In this document: positions 35,170-44,423 of the stretch, piece after piece | Layout of the letters: each line of letters starts with the position of its first letter | Position numbering within the stretch: position 1 is the first letter of the stretch | Source: Romboutsia timonensis | GTDB lineage: Bacteria; Bacillota; Clostridia; Peptostreptococcales; Peptostreptococcaceae | DNA length: 64,000 bases | Assembly (NCBI RefSeq): GCF_900106845.1 | Contig: NZ_LT629850.1 | Location: 364,747 to 428,746 of the forward strand | Direction of reading: 5' to 3' | The notes under the pieces: model-generated | Database searches by the model: none | Seen by the model: the letters and a program-made list of their open reading frames with translations, nothing else | Told to the model about the DNA's origin: nothing | Translations under genes and position numbers: made by a program

Positions 35170-35680
35170 AATTTTTATAATTGGTATTTTGATAGCCTGT
35201 AGCTATTTAATAGGAGAATATATACATAAAGCATATACAAAAAGGCATAAAGAGGTAAATGACCTCATAAGAATATTAGAGATAATGAGGATGGACTTGT
35301 CGTTTGGGTTATATACATTGGAAGAAATTTTTAAAAGGTTAGGGGATAAAGAAGAATTTTGTACTTCTAATTTTTTTAAAAGGTTAGAAAATGAATTACA
35401 TAATAATACATATAAAGTTTTAGATGACGTATTAAATGATAGCATTCATATATTAATGAAGGAAACTTATTTACAAAATAAAGAGATTGATGAATTAAAA
35501 AAACTTATATTTACTCTGGGAAAAAGTGACATAGAGTCTCAATCAAGAATGATAGATTTATCTATTGAAAACTTAAAAAAAATAACTGGAGAGACTAAAG
35601 AAGATATAAATCAAAAGGGTATGGTATATAGAAAATTAGCGACTATTGTAGGGTTAATAATAGGAATAATTTTAATTTAG
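35159..35680 (+). CDS. spoIIIAB: Stage III sporulation protein AB
   Basis: SpoIIIAB resembles the GspF/TadB platform proteins of secretion systems. One membrane helix lies at the N-terminus (about 3-17) and one at the C-terminus (about 155-173), with a helical cytoplasmic part between. It has 173 residues. The likely start is a TTG inside the end of spoIIIAA, giving an 11-base overlap and coupled translation; no ATG fits better. Confidence 0.88.
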   Translation: MQIKIFIIGILIACSYLIGEYIHKAYTKRHKEVNDLIRILEIMRMDLSFGLYTLEEIFKRLGDKEEFCTSNFFKRLENELHNNTYKVLDDVLNDSIHILMKETYLQNKEIDELKKLIFTLGKSDIESQSRMIDLSIENLKKITGETKEDINQKGMVYRKLATIVGLIIGIILI

Positions 35681-35690
35681 GAGGATGAGT

Positions 35691-35888
35691 ATGGATATAT
35701 CTTTGATAATAAAAGTTGCTGGAGTAGGAATATTAATATCTATTCTTAATATGCTTTTAGAAAAAACAGATAGAAAGGACTGGGCAACATTTACTACATT
35801 AGCAGGTGTAATAATAGTTTTAAGTATGGTATTAACTGAGATAAGCGCTTTATTTACTACAGTAAAAACTATGTTTCAACTTTACTAA
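35691..35888 (+). CDS. spoIIIAC: Stage III sporulation protein AC
   Basis: This 65-residue protein has two membrane helices and begins MDISLIIKVAGVGILISILNMLLE, close to Bacillus SpoIIIAC. The ATG at 35691 lies 6 bases after GGAGG; the ATG at 35685 touches that site and is less likely. It is part of the channel complex in the mother-cell membrane. Confidence 0.92.
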   Translation: MDISLIIKVAGVGILISILNMLLEKTDRKDWATFTTLAGVIIVLSMVLTEISALFTTVKTMFQLY

Positions 35889-35903
35889 AAAGGGGGAGAT
35901 ATA

Positions 35904-36290
35904 TTGGAAGTAATGCAAATTATAGGTATTGCGATTATATCAACCGCACTTTGTTTAGTAATAAAGAAAGATAGACCAGAGATAGCTATGTTTATAGGCA
36001 TACTTACAGGAGTAATTATATTAACATCGGTAATATTTAAACTAGGTTTTATAATTGAAAGTATAAATGATTTAGCAAATAAAGCTAATATACCAAGTGT
36101 ATATATAACATTAATAATAAAACTAATAGGAATAGCATATCTTATGGAATTTGCAATACAGCTTTGTAAAGATTGTGGGGAAGGAAATATAGCATCTAAG
36201 CTTGAGTTTGGAGGGAAGATAATAGTAATGACAATGTCATTCCCTATACTTTTATCCATAGTAGAAATGGTGTTAAATATTATCCCATAG
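35904..36290 (+). CDS. spoIIIAD: Stage III sporulation protein AD
   Basis: This 128-residue protein has about four membrane segments and is a membrane part of the SpoIIIA complex. The start is TTG at 35904, 5 bases after GGGGGAG; an in-frame ATG at 35913 would be 14 bases away. The order AC-AD-AE is the standard one. Confidence 0.92.
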   Translation: MEVMQIIGIAIISTALCLVIKKDRPEIAMFIGILTGVIILTSVIFKLGFIIESINDLANKANIPSVYITLIIKLIGIAYLMEFAIQLCKDCGEGNIASKLEFGGKIIVMTMSFPILLSIVEMVLNIIP

Positions 36291-36304
36291 GAGAATGATA
36301 ACTT

Positions 36305-37489
36305 ATGAAAAAAATATATTTTAAAATACTAGTTATTATTTTAATAATAATAGGATCTTTTTCTGTATCTTTTGCAAACGAAGATGAGGACGCAGATTAT
36401 AATGAAACTAAAAAAAGCATCGATTCATATATAGACAATCAGTTAGAGAAAATAGATTTAAAAGAAATACAAAAGTATATAAATGATTCATCTACTATAG
36501 ATGATATAGATTTAAAAATATTTATGAAAGACTTGATAAAAGGTGAAAAGAATATATTAGACTTATTTGATAAAGAAAATATAAAGATGCTTTTCTTTGA
36601 TGAGTTAAAGGGAAGTATAAAAGTAGCCATGACTATATTGGTTTTAGCATTACTATCATCTATTTTAAAAAGTTTAGATAATTCATTTTCATCAAATGCA
36701 GTAAGTCAGATAACAACGTACATAGTATTTATAACTATGGTTTCACTTACACTAATTGGGTTTAAAGATGTATTAGAAATTTGCAATAACACTATAGATT
36801 CAACCATAGGTATTATGCAGGTTATAATGCCTATACTAATAGCGTTACTTGCACTTATGGGATGCCCTATAACATCAGCCGTATTAAATCCTATATTTAT
36901 AGGAGGAGTAGCATTTATAAATATTATTTTCAAAAAATTCATATTTGTATCAATATCTATTGCTTTTGCAATATTAGTAGTTAACAACATATCTAAACAT
37001 ATAAAGCTTAAAAAATTATCATCATTTATAAAGCAAATAAATTTAGTCTGTATAGGAGCTATGTTTACCATATATTTAGGATTAGTATCGATTCAGGGCC
37101 TATATGTAACTAGTGTTGATAATTTCACCGTAAAAACAGCTAAATTTGCAATAGGAAACTTTATTCCAGTAGTTGGAGGATTTGTATCAGATTCTGTAGA
37201 TATTTTATTATCATCATCTCAGCTTATAAAAGGGGTATTCGGTGGAATAGGCTTAATAGTCTTAGTAGGAATATGCCTAGTTCCAGTTACAAAAATAGCA
37301 TCAATAATATTAGTATATAAAGTATCAGCAATAGCTGTAGAGCCTATAGGTGAAGATAGTATATCAAGTTTTTTAAATGAAGTTGCAAATTTAATGATGA
37401 TATTACTTGCATGCATAATAGCTATAACAATAATGTTTTTTGTAACATTAGCTATATTAACATCTATAAGTGTAGTTTCGGGAGGATAG
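36305..37489 (+). CDS. spoIIIAE: Stage III sporulation protein AE
   Basis: This 394-residue membrane protein starts with a signal peptide (cleavage likely near residue 25, SVSFANE). An acidic outer region follows, then several membrane helices from about 105 to the end. SpoIIIAE is the largest membrane part of the channel. GGAGAATG lies before the ATG. The end (GGAGG then the stop) provides part of the next gene's ribosome site. Confidence 0.93.
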   Translation: MKKIYFKILVIILIIIGSFSVSFANEDEDADYNETKKSIDSYIDNQLEKIDLKEIQKYINDSSTIDDIDLKIFMKDLIKGEKNILDLFDKENIKMLFFDELKGSIKVAMTILVLALLSSILKSLDNSFSSNAVSQITTYIVFITMVSLTLIGFKDVLEICNNTIDSTIGIMQVIMPILIALLALMGCPITSAVLNPIFIGGVAFINIIFKKFIFVSISIAFAILVVNNISKHIKLKKLSSFIKQINLVCIGAMFTIYLGLVSIQGLYVTSVDNFTVKTAKFAIGNFIPVVGGFVSDSVDILLSSSQLIKGVFGGIGLIVLVGICLVPVTKIASIILVYKVSAIAVEPIGEDSISSFLNEVANLMMILLACIIAITIMFFVTLAILTSISVVSGG

Positions 37490-37497
37490 GTGATAAT

Positions 37498-38082
37498 TTG
37501 TTAGAAAGTATAAAAACATGGATTGTAACGGTTTTGATAGGAGCATTTATAGTCAATATAGTTGATATGATTTTACCTTCTTCTAAAATAAAACCATATA
37601 TAAATTTAGTTGTTAATTTCATATTTGTATTTATAATTTTAACTCCAATAGCAAATTTTTTTTCTAAAGATATGTCTTTAGAAGATAAAATACTAAAATA
37701 TATGAGTGAATATAATAAGCAATATGTAGACAGTGTGAATGGATTAGCAGATAAAACGGGAAATAACAGTTTATCTAAAGGGTATGAGGATGGACTAAAA
37801 GAAGTCTTAAAATTAAAATTAAATGAATACGGATATGAATTAGATGAAATAGAACTTGAAGGGAATAAAATTGGAAAAATAACTGTAAAGGACAAAAATA
37901 ATAGTAATAAAAGTGAAAATGAGGACATACAATCTAAAGAAAATGAAAAATCAAAACAGGTATTCAATGAAAAAGATGAACAAAAAAATACTAAACATAG
38001 TCTGGACTTAAGCGAAGATAAACTAAAGGAGGATTTAGTAAAAATACTTGATGTATCAATTGAAACTATAGAAATTGATTAA
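37498..38082 (+). CDS. spoIIIAF: Stage III sporulation protein AF
   Basis: SpoIIIAF has two N-terminal membrane helices (about 7-28 and 36-55) and a soluble outer domain with a ring-building fold related to SpoIIIAG. The start is TTG at 37498 (MLESIKTWIVTVLIG), 5 bases after AGGTGA and 8 bases past spoIIIAE. A longer frame from 37411 lies inside spoIIIAE and is not the real start. It has 194 residues. Confidence 0.88.
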   Translation: MLESIKTWIVTVLIGAFIVNIVDMILPSSKIKPYINLVVNFIFVFIILTPIANFFSKDMSLEDKILKYMSEYNKQYVDSVNGLADKTGNNSLSKGYEDGLKEVLKLKLNEYGYELDEIELEGNKIGKITVKDKNNSNKSENEDIQSKENEKSKQVFNEKDEQKNTKHSLDLSEDKLKEDLVKILDVSIETIEID

Positions 38083-38096
38083 TAGGGGATGAGGAG

Positions 38097-38645
38097 ATGT
38101 TTAAGAATCTAAACGAAAAAGATAAGAAAAAGATATACTCGCTATTAACCTTGGCAGTAATTTGTGGTATTGCACTTATAGCTATGTCAGGCTTAGAAGA
38201 TAAGGCGATATCAAGTAAAGATGAAGTTAATAATAAAATAACTCAAGAAGAGTTAAGTAATGAATCATCAAAAGCTACATTGGAAGAAAAGCTTAAAAAT
38301 ATATTATCACAAATTGAAGGTGCTGGAGAAGTAGACGTTATGATTACATATGAATCAAGTGAAGAAATTCAACCAGCTTTTAATACTAATACAACAACAG
38401 AAGAAACAAAGGAAGTAGATCAACAAGGTGGAGAGAGAACAGTTACAACCTCTAGTGAAAATAAAACAATGATAACATCAAGTTCTAATGAGCCTATAGT
38501 AATAAAAACTAATCAACCTAAAATTAATGGTGTAATAGTAGTAGCAACTGGAGCTAAAGATCTTACTGTAAAAGAAACACTTTATAGCGCAGTACAAACA
38601 GCATTACAAGTACAAGGTCATCAAGTAGAGATATATACTAAATAA
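38097..38645 (+). CDS. spoIIIAG: Stage III sporulation protein AG
   Basis: SpoIIIAG builds the large ring between the two membranes. It has one N-terminal helix (about 15-31) and a RBM-type domain with LSQIEGAGEVDVMITYESSEE and VIVVATGAKDLTVKETLYSAVQTAL. A Ser/Thr-rich insert lies in the middle, as in other clostridia. It has 182 residues, and the ATG follows a GAGGAG site. Confidence 0.93.
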   Translation: MFKNLNEKDKKKIYSLLTLAVICGIALIAMSGLEDKAISSKDEVNNKITQEELSNESSKATLEEKLKNILSQIEGAGEVDVMITYESSEEIQPAFNTNTTTEETKEVDQQGGERTVTTSSENKTMITSSSNEPIVIKTNQPKINGVIVVATGAKDLTVKETLYSAVQTALQVQGHQVEIYTK

Positions 38646-38675
38646 AAATATTAAAATAAACTTGGGGGGATAAAA

Positions 38676-39311
38676 ATGAAATTTAATTATAAGGGAAGAG
38701 GATTTGTAGTAGTAACTTTAGCGGCAATGTTAGTTGTGGTAGGAACTGTAAATTACCAATTAAGTAGAAAATCTTTATTAGAAACTTCTAAAGAATTTAC
38801 AGCCTATGAACAAGCTCAAAATGAGAAAAATACAGATACAGATGATAAAGAAGAGGTTAAAGTAGTTGATAGTAAAGAAAATCAAGTTGAAGAAAAAGTT
38901 ACAGAAGCTAGTAAACAAATAGAAAAGCAACTTACATCAGAGAAGAATATGAAAAAAGCTACTTATATATTAGATATGAAAATGACTAGAGAAAAACAAA
39001 GAAATAGTTTAACTCAAGATTTAAACGAGATGATAAATAATCCATCTACATCTGAAGAAGCTAGAAAAGAAGCATCTGCAATGAAGTTACAATTAGTTAA
39101 AGATCAAGAAGCAGAATTAAAAATAGAAAATATATTAAGTACTAAAGGTTTTGAAAATGCTTTAGTGTACATAAGTGAAGGAAAGGTTAATGTAGTTGTA
39201 AGTGAAGAAAAATTAGATGAGTCAGATGCTGCTAAAATATTTGATTTAGTTGCAGAACAAGCTGATGTAAAATATGAAAATATAAAGTTAATGAATAATA
39301 ATAAAAACTAA
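38676..39311 (+). CDS. spoIIIAH: Stage III sporulation protein AH
   Basis: SpoIIIAH crosses the mother-cell membrane once (about 9-27) and meets SpoIIQ from the forespore to make the channel. After an acidic coiled part, the C-terminal domain ends ILSTKGFENALVYISEGKVNVVV...QADVKYENIKL, as in the family. It has 211 residues. It is the last gene of the operon, with a terminator after it. Confidence 0.93.
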   Translation: MKFNYKGRGFVVVTLAAMLVVVGTVNYQLSRKSLLETSKEFTAYEQAQNEKNTDTDDKEEVKVVDSKENQVEEKVTEASKQIEKQLTSEKNMKKATYILDMKMTREKQRNSLTQDLNEMINNPSTSEEARKEASAMKLQLVKDQEAELKIENILSTKGFENALVYISEGKVNVVVSEEKLDESDAAKIFDLVAEQADVKYENIKLMNNNKN

Positions 39312-39329
39312 ATGATATATTATACATAA

Positions 39330-39360
39330 TAGCCTCAGAAAATAACTGAGGTTATTTTCT
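39330..39360 (+). terminator. Terminator of the spoIIIA operon
   Basis: AGCCTCAG (39331-39338) pairs with CTGAGGTT (39346-39353), one wobble, over a 7-base loop. ATTTTCTT follows. Medium strength. Confidence 0.65.
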
Positions 39361-39440
39361 TGCAAAGTAGAGTTGTATTTGGTATTATTATATATATAAA
39401 TATAAATATAGTTCCTTAAAATAAGGGGGTAGTATTTGCA

Positions 39441-39803
39441 ATGGAAAATAACAATTTTGGACAAGTAAAAATATCTAATGATGTAGTTGCTACAATAGCA
39501 GGTCTTGCGGCTTTAGAAGTAGAAGGTGTAGAGACTAATACAACATTTACAGATAAAATACTTAAAAACAATGGTGTAAAGATACAAATAGAAGAAGAGG
39601 AAGTTAGCTTAGACGTAATGGTTATGATAGATTATGGTGTATCTATACCAGAGATAGCTTTAAAAATTCAAGAAAATGTAAAAAATACTGTTGAGACAAT
39701 GACAGGTCTTAAAGTTTCTCAAGTAAATATACATGTTCAAGGAATCAGCTTTAAAAAAGAAAAAGCTGAAAAAGAAGAAGCTAAACAATCTAAAAAAAGT
39801 TAA
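39441..39803 (+). CDS. Asp23/Gls24 family protein (YqhY-like)
   Basis: This 120-residue protein is a second Asp23 member: VKISNDVVATIAGLAALEVEGVETN at the start and VSQVNIHVQGISF near the end, then a Lys/Glu tail. In Bacillus, yqhY lies between the acc genes and nusB, and is linked to acetyl-CoA carboxylase control; here no acc genes are near. It has its own ribosome site and a terminator after it. Confidence 0.87.
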   Translation: MENNNFGQVKISNDVVATIAGLAALEVEGVETNTTFTDKILKNNGVKIQIEEEEVSLDVMVMIDYGVSIPEIALKIQENVKNTVETMTGLKVSQVNIHVQGISFKKEKAEKEEAKQSKKS

Positions 39804-39805
39804 TA

Positions 39806-39836
39806 AAAAACCTCTGAAAAATCAGAGGTTTTTTTA
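39806..39836 (+). terminator. Terminator after the second Asp23 gene
   Basis: AAAAACCTCTGA (39806-39817) pairs with TCAGAGGTTTTT (39822-39833) over a 4-base loop, with a T tract. Confidence 0.85.
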
Positions 39837-39880
39837 TTGTTTAATATGTGCATAATAAACCTGAAGGAGGATTACAACTA

Positions 39881-40393
39881 ATGAAAAGTGATAAGGCGAG
39901 AAAAGTAACTAGTAGAGAATATATTATGAAATTAATATATCAAATAGAAATGAATAAAGAGGATATAGAAAATATAGAGGAAAGATTAGATATATTTTTA
40001 AATGATAACCTTGAATATATAATAAATAGATATGAAGAACTTAGATTACAATACTCAAATAACCCAAATATAGAATTAGATAACATAGAATTAGATGATG
40101 CGGTAGATAGAGAATATATGAATATCATATGTAAAAATTTAAAAGAAAATAAAGATAAGATAGATGAATTAATAAATAAATATGCAAAGAACTGGTCAGT
40201 AAATAGAATGCCTAAGGTAGATTTATCTATATTAAGACTTGCTATATGTGAACTAGTATTTATAGAAGAAATACCAAGTAAAGTTTCTATAAATGAAGCT
40301 ATAGAATTAGCTAAGCTTTACTGCGATGACAAAGCTCCTAAGTTTATAAATGGAATATTAGGTAGTGTTGTAAATGAATTTGAAACAAAATAA
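39881..40393 (+). CDS. nusB: Transcription antitermination factor NusB
   Basis: NusB works with NusE (S10) on boxA RNA in rRNA antitermination. The start region [18 protein letters not shown] and the end region [44 protein letters not shown] are clear. The ATG at 39881 lies 10 bases after AAGGAGG. At 170 residues it is longer than usual because of an acidic insert (about 55-85). The next gene overlaps its end by 20 bases. Confidence 0.92.
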   Translation: MKSDKARKVTSREYIMKLIYQIEMNKEDIENIEERLDIFLNDNLEYIINRYEELRLQYSNNPNIELDNIELDDAVDREYMNIICKNLKENKDKIDELINKYAKNWSVNRMPKVDLSILRLAICELVFIEEIPSKVSINEAIELAKLYCDDKAPKFINGILGSVVNEFETK

Positions 40394-41360
40394 TATAATA
40401 ATTGGAATTGATACTAGCTGCTATACAACTTCTATAGCAGCTATATCTTTAGAAAAAAGCATTATTTTAAATGAAAAAATAATGTTAAATGTTAAAGAAA
40501 ATTCAAATGGATTAAGGCAAAGTGAGGGAGTATTTCAACACATAAATAACTTAGGAGAACTTAGCGAAAAATTAAATTATCTACATGATAATTATAATAT
40601 AGTAGGAGTTTGTGTATCAAAAAAGCCAAGACCAATAGAAAATTCCTATATGCCAGTATTTACAGTAGGTTATAACTTTGGAAAATTTATGGCTAATTCA
40701 TTAAATTGTAAATTTTATGAGACTACTCACCAAGAAAATCATATTGAAGCTAGTTTACTAAATAGTAAAATAAATAACAGAGATAGATTTTTATCTGTAC
40801 ATATGTCAGGTGGAACAACAGAAATACTATTATTAAATAGAAATAAAAATTCTACTGAATACAATATAGAAATAGTTGGAGGTACTAAAGATATAAGTTT
40901 TGGTCAACTTATAGATAGAATAGGTGTTAAATTAGGGTATAGATTTCCAGCAGGTAAGTATATAGATAAAAATGCTATATCTTGTGAAAGAAAGATTTTA
41001 AATGGACTTAAAACTTCAGTAAAAGATGGATATATGAATTTATCTGGACTTGAAAATCAAATAAATAAGATAATAGACTCCGAGGATTGTAAATATATAT
41101 CTAAATTGCTTCTAGATGCGGTAGTTAGAAATATGTATAAGTCTTTAATTTATATAAGTAAGTTGTACAATATAAATGAAGTAGTATTTTGTGGAGGAGT
41201 TGCAGCAAGTGAGTATGTACGTACTAATTTAAGTATAAAATTAAGAAGAGAGAAGATATATTCACACTTTACAAAGTCAGAGTACTCAACAGATAATGCA
41301 TGTGGATGTGCTATAATAGGGGTTGATAAATATGAAATTGAGAGCTTTAGAAATAAGTGA
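40374..41360 (+). CDS. TsaD/Kae1-like ATPase paralogue (peptidase M22 family)
   Basis: This 328-residue protein has the ASKHA fold of TsaD. The metal motif HxxxH is at His119 and His123 (THQENHIEA), the start [12 protein letters not shown] matches GIETSCDET of TsaD, and the end FCGGVAAS and TDNACGCA match its nucleotide site. TsaD itself makes t6A in tRNA with TsaB/C/E, which are not here. Its length and divergence suggest a clostridial paralogue rather than tsaD. It overlaps nusB and xseA. Confidence 0.8.
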   Translation: MNLKQNNIIIGIDTSCYTTSIAAISLEKSIILNEKIMLNVKENSNGLRQSEGVFQHINNLGELSEKLNYLHDNYNIVGVCVSKKPRPIENSYMPVFTVGYNFGKFMANSLNCKFYETTHQENHIEASLLNSKINNRDRFLSVHMSGGTTEILLLNRNKNSTEYNIEIVGGTKDISFGQLIDRIGVKLGYRFPAGKYIDKNAISCERKILNGLKTSVKDGYMNLSGLENQINKIIDSEDCKYISKLLLDAVVRNMYKSLIYISKLYNINEVVFCGGVAASEYVRTNLSIKLRREKIYSHFTKSEYSTDNACGCAIIGVDKYEIESFRNK

Positions 41361-42537
41361 AGTTAACTCATATATAAAGAGAGTATTAACTAATGATGCA
41401 ATTTTATATAACTTAAAGGTAAAAGGAGAAATATCAAACTTTAAGGTACATAGTAGTGGTAATGTTTATTTATCTTTAAAGGATGAAAAATCTAAGATAA
41501 ATTGTGTTATATTTAAGAGCAATTATAATAAGGATTTACAAGTAGATAACGGTTCAAAGGTAATAGCTCATGGATATATATCACTTTATGAAAGAGATGG
41601 ATCATATCAATTATATATAAATGATATTGAAATTGAAGGTTTAGGTGATTTATATATTGAATTCAATAAACTTAAAGAGCAATTATCTAAAGAAGGTTTA
41701 TTTGATGTTAAATATAAAAAGACTATACCCAAAATACCTAAATCTATAGGAGTTATTACATCTGAAACAGGAGCAGTCATAAGAGATATTATTAATGTTA
41801 TTAAAAGAAGATATCCAAAAGTAAATATAAAACTATATCCAGTTAAGGTACAAGGACAGCAATCAAAATACGATATATGTGAGGGTATTAAATTTTTTAA
41901 TAAGGAAAAAAATGTAGATACAATTATAGTTGGTAGAGGTGGAGGTTCTATAGAAGAACTTTGGTCATTTAATGAGGAAATGGTAGCTAGAGAAGTTTTT
42001 AACTCTAAAATACCGATAATATCTGCAGTAGGACATGAAACAGATTTTACTATATGTGACTTTGTAGCAGATATGAGAGCTCCAACACCATCAGCCGGGG
42101 CTGAAATAGCTACACCAAATTTAGTTGACTTAGAATATAAACTTGAGAATATAAAAAATAGACTTACTAGGTCAATGATTAATCAAGTTAATTTTGATAA
42201 GAATAGAATTGATTATGTGTTTGAAAAGATAAACAACTATTTAAAATTATACACAATAAAAGATAAAATAACACAAATAGACAAGATATATGATAAAATA
42301 AATTTTGAAATAGAAAATACTATAGGTATAGAAAGTGAAAGATTAAAAAATATAGGAATAATACTACATAACTTAAGTCCTTTGGCCACATTAGACAGAG
42401 GCTATAGTATAGTTCATAAAAATAATGAAATTGTAAATAGTATAGAAAATATTAAATTAAAAGAAATTTTAGATATAAAATTAAAAGATGGAAATATAAA
42501 GTGTAGTGTAGAAAGTATAGAAGGTAAAGAGGTGTAA
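41332..42537 (+). CDS. xseA: Exodeoxyribonuclease VII large subunit
   Basis: XseA is the catalytic subunit of exonuclease VII, which degrades single-stranded DNA. An N-terminal OB fold (about 1-105, with [22 protein letters not shown]) is followed by the nuclease domain with [33 protein letters not shown] and [18 protein letters not shown] coiled part follows. The ATG at 41332 gives 401 residues; it overlaps the end of the previous gene. xseB starts 2 bases later. Confidence 0.95.
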   Translation: MKLRALEISEVNSYIKRVLTNDAILYNLKVKGEISNFKVHSSGNVYLSLKDEKSKINCVIFKSNYNKDLQVDNGSKVIAHGYISLYERDGSYQLYINDIEIEGLGDLYIEFNKLKEQLSKEGLFDVKYKKTIPKIPKSIGVITSETGAVIRDIINVIKRRYPKVNIKLYPVKVQGQQSKYDICEGIKFFNKEKNVDTIIVGRGGGSIEELWSFNEEMVAREVFNSKIPIISAVGHETDFTICDFVADMRAPTPSAGAEIATPNLVDLEYKLENIKNRLTRSMINQVNFDKNRIDYVFEKINNYLKLYTIKDKITQIDKIYDKINFEIENTIGIESERLKNIGIILHNLSPLATLDRGYSIVHKNNEIVNSIENIKLKEILDIKLKDGNIKCSVESIEGKEV

Positions 42538-42539
42538 AT

Positions 42540-42755
42540 ATGAATTTGACATATGAAGAAGCCTATAATAAGCTAGAATCTATTTTAGAAAGATTAGAAT
42601 CTAAAAATACTAGTTTAGATGAATCACTTAGTTTATATGAAGAAGGGATAAAGCTTTATAAACATTGTAATAAACTTTTAGAAAATGCAGAACTTAAAAT
42701 AAGTAAATTTAGCCAGTTAGGTATAGAAGAAGATTTTAATACTATGGAGGAATAA
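42540..42755 (+). CDS. xseB: Exodeoxyribonuclease VII small subunit
   Basis: This 71-residue helical protein has the family sequence [19 protein letters not shown] then [18 protein letters not shown]. Several copies bind one XseA. GAGGTG lies before the ATG, 2 bases past the xseA stop, and ispA starts 2 bases past its own stop. Confidence 0.95.
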   Translation: MNLTYEEAYNKLESILERLESKNTSLDESLSLYEEGIKLYKHCNKLLENAELKISKFSQLGIEEDFNTMEE

Positions 42756-42757
42756 TT

Positions 42758-43645
42758 ATGGAATTTAAACAAACCTTAAAACAAAGAGCAAATCAAGTTG
42801 AGAGTTTATTAAAAGAATATATGCCATCTGAAGAAGGTTACCAAAAAACTATAATGGAGTCTATGAATTATAGTCTAAGTGCAGGTGGAAAAAGATTAAG
42901 ACCGATATTAACAATGGAGGCTTGTAAAGTAGTAGGTGGAAATGTAGAAGATGCCATACCTTTTGCTATGGCAATCGAAATGATACATACATATTCACTT
43001 ATACATGATGACTTGCCAGCACTAGATAATGATGATTTAAGAAGAGGTAAAAAAACAAATCATATAGTATACGGAGAAGATATGGCAATACTTGCTGGAG
43101 ATGCTCTTTTAAACTATGCTTTTGAGGTTATGTTATCAAATTCAATAGACAAAGAAAATCCAAATAAATATTTAAAGGCTATTAATGAAATTGCCAAAAC
43201 TTCTGGTATATATGGTATGATAGGTGGACAAGTTGTTGATATTCAAAGTGAAAATAAACAAATATCAAAAGAAATGTTAGACTATATACATAATAATAAA
43301 ACTGCAGCTATAATAATTGGATGTATGAGAGCAGGAGCTATAATAGGTGATGCTACACAAGAACAATTAGAAAAAATAACTAAGTATGCAAAAAACATAG
43401 GTTTATCATTTCAAATCGTAGATGATATATTAGATATAGTAGGAGATGAATCTAAATTGGGCAAAAAAGTAGGAAGTGATATAGAAAATCACAAATCTAC
43501 ATATCCATCATTAATTGGTTTAGATGAATCAAAGAATATAGCATATGAATTAATACAAGAAGCTAAAGAAAGTATAAATTCAATAAATAAAGAAACTAAG
43601 TTTTTAAGTGATTTAGCAGATTATATAATAGACAGAGAGTATTAA
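42758..43645 (+). CDS. ispA: Polyprenyl synthetase (farnesyl diphosphate synthase type)
   Basis: IspA makes farnesyl diphosphate from DMAPP and IPP. The two Asp-rich metal motifs are DDLPALDNDDLRRGK and DDILDIVGD, and SLSAGGKRLRPIL is the IPP-binding part. It has 295 residues. Its substrates come from the pathway begun by dxs, encoded just downstream. Confidence 0.94.
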   Translation: MEFKQTLKQRANQVESLLKEYMPSEEGYQKTIMESMNYSLSAGGKRLRPILTMEACKVVGGNVEDAIPFAMAIEMIHTYSLIHDDLPALDNDDLRRGKKTNHIVYGEDMAILAGDALLNYAFEVMLSNSIDKENPNKYLKAINEIAKTSGIYGMIGGQVVDIQSENKQISKEMLDYIHNNKTAAIIIGCMRAGAIIGDATQEQLEKITKYAKNIGLSFQIVDDILDIVGDESKLGKKVGSDIENHKSTYPSLIGLDESKNIAYELIQEAKESINSINKETKFLSDLADYIIDREY

Positions 43646-43654
43646 GGAGGAAAA

Positions 43655-44092
43655 ATGAACTTTTTTTCGCAAATTTTTAGTAATAAAGTCCTAGGAATAA
43701 GTATGTTTGCTTGTTTTCTAGCACAATTTATTAAAATATTTACAGGCAAAGAAAAATTTATACAATTTTCAAGACTGTTTACTTCAGGAGGAATGCCTAG
43801 TTCACATAGTTCTTTTGTAACAAGTTTAGCTACATTAGTTGGAATTGAAAGAGGATTTAACTCCACAGATTTTGCAATAGTAACTGTATTTGCGTTAATA
43901 ATAATGTATGATGCTTCTGGAGTTAGAAGAGCTGTTGGTAAACAAGCAACTATATTAAATAAAATATTAGATGATCTTCATCATAAAAAACATATAGAAC
44001 AAAAAAGACTAAAAGAATTAATAGGACATACTCCAAAAGAAGTTTTATTTGGAGCAATATTAGGTATACTAACAGCTATAGTTTTTGTATAA
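43655..44092 (+). CDS. Divergent PAP2 family membrane protein (DUF212)
   Basis: This 145-residue membrane protein has the DUF212 signature GGMPSSHSSFVTSLATLVG and YDASGVRRAVGKQATILNKI, distantly like PAP2 phosphatases. A role on a lipid or prenyl phosphate, perhaps the undecaprenyl or farnesyl products of the neighbouring ispA, is inferred from position. GGAGG lies before the ATG. Confidence 0.85.
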   Translation: MNFFSQIFSNKVLGISMFACFLAQFIKIFTGKEKFIQFSRLFTSGGMPSSHSSFVTSLATLVGIERGFNSTDFAIVTVFALIIMYDASGVRRAVGKQATILNKILDDLHHKKHIEQKRLKELIGHTPKEVLFGAILGILTAIVFV

Positions 44093-44417
44093 ATTGAAAA
44101 GATATATAGCATATGATATAATTTTTTATGTTTTATTTTGTTATAAAATTAATGTGTCTAAGTCAATACTAAGATATATTAACTTTTAAAGTTTATTAAA
44201 ACTATGCAAAGAAAGAGTCTTCTCATAGAAGACTTTTTTAGATAATAAAAATTATAACTTATAATATTAAATTTATATTATTTTATAAACTACATGTAAT
44301 AATTAAATAATAGTTTGAAATGTATATTATGAGTATAAAATTTTTAATTAAATTAATTGTTCAAATAAGAAGATTTTTAGATAAAAGTGTGAATAAAATT
44401 TGGTCAATAAAAGGTGA
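44093..44417. other. Gap between the DUF212 gene and dxs
   Basis: This 325-base gap has no gene. It holds one terminator. A weak promoter-like pair (TTGAAA 44315-44320 and TAAAAT 44336-44341, only 15 bases apart) could serve dxs. I saw no thiamine-type or other riboswitch. Confidence 0.5.
44212..44239 (+). terminator. Terminator between DUF212 gene and dxs
   Basis: AGTCTTCT (44216-44223) pairs with AGAAGACT (44227-44234) over a 3-base loop; the stem extends into AAAG and TTTT on the outside. Confidence 0.85.
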
Positions 44418-44423
44418 ATGAAT

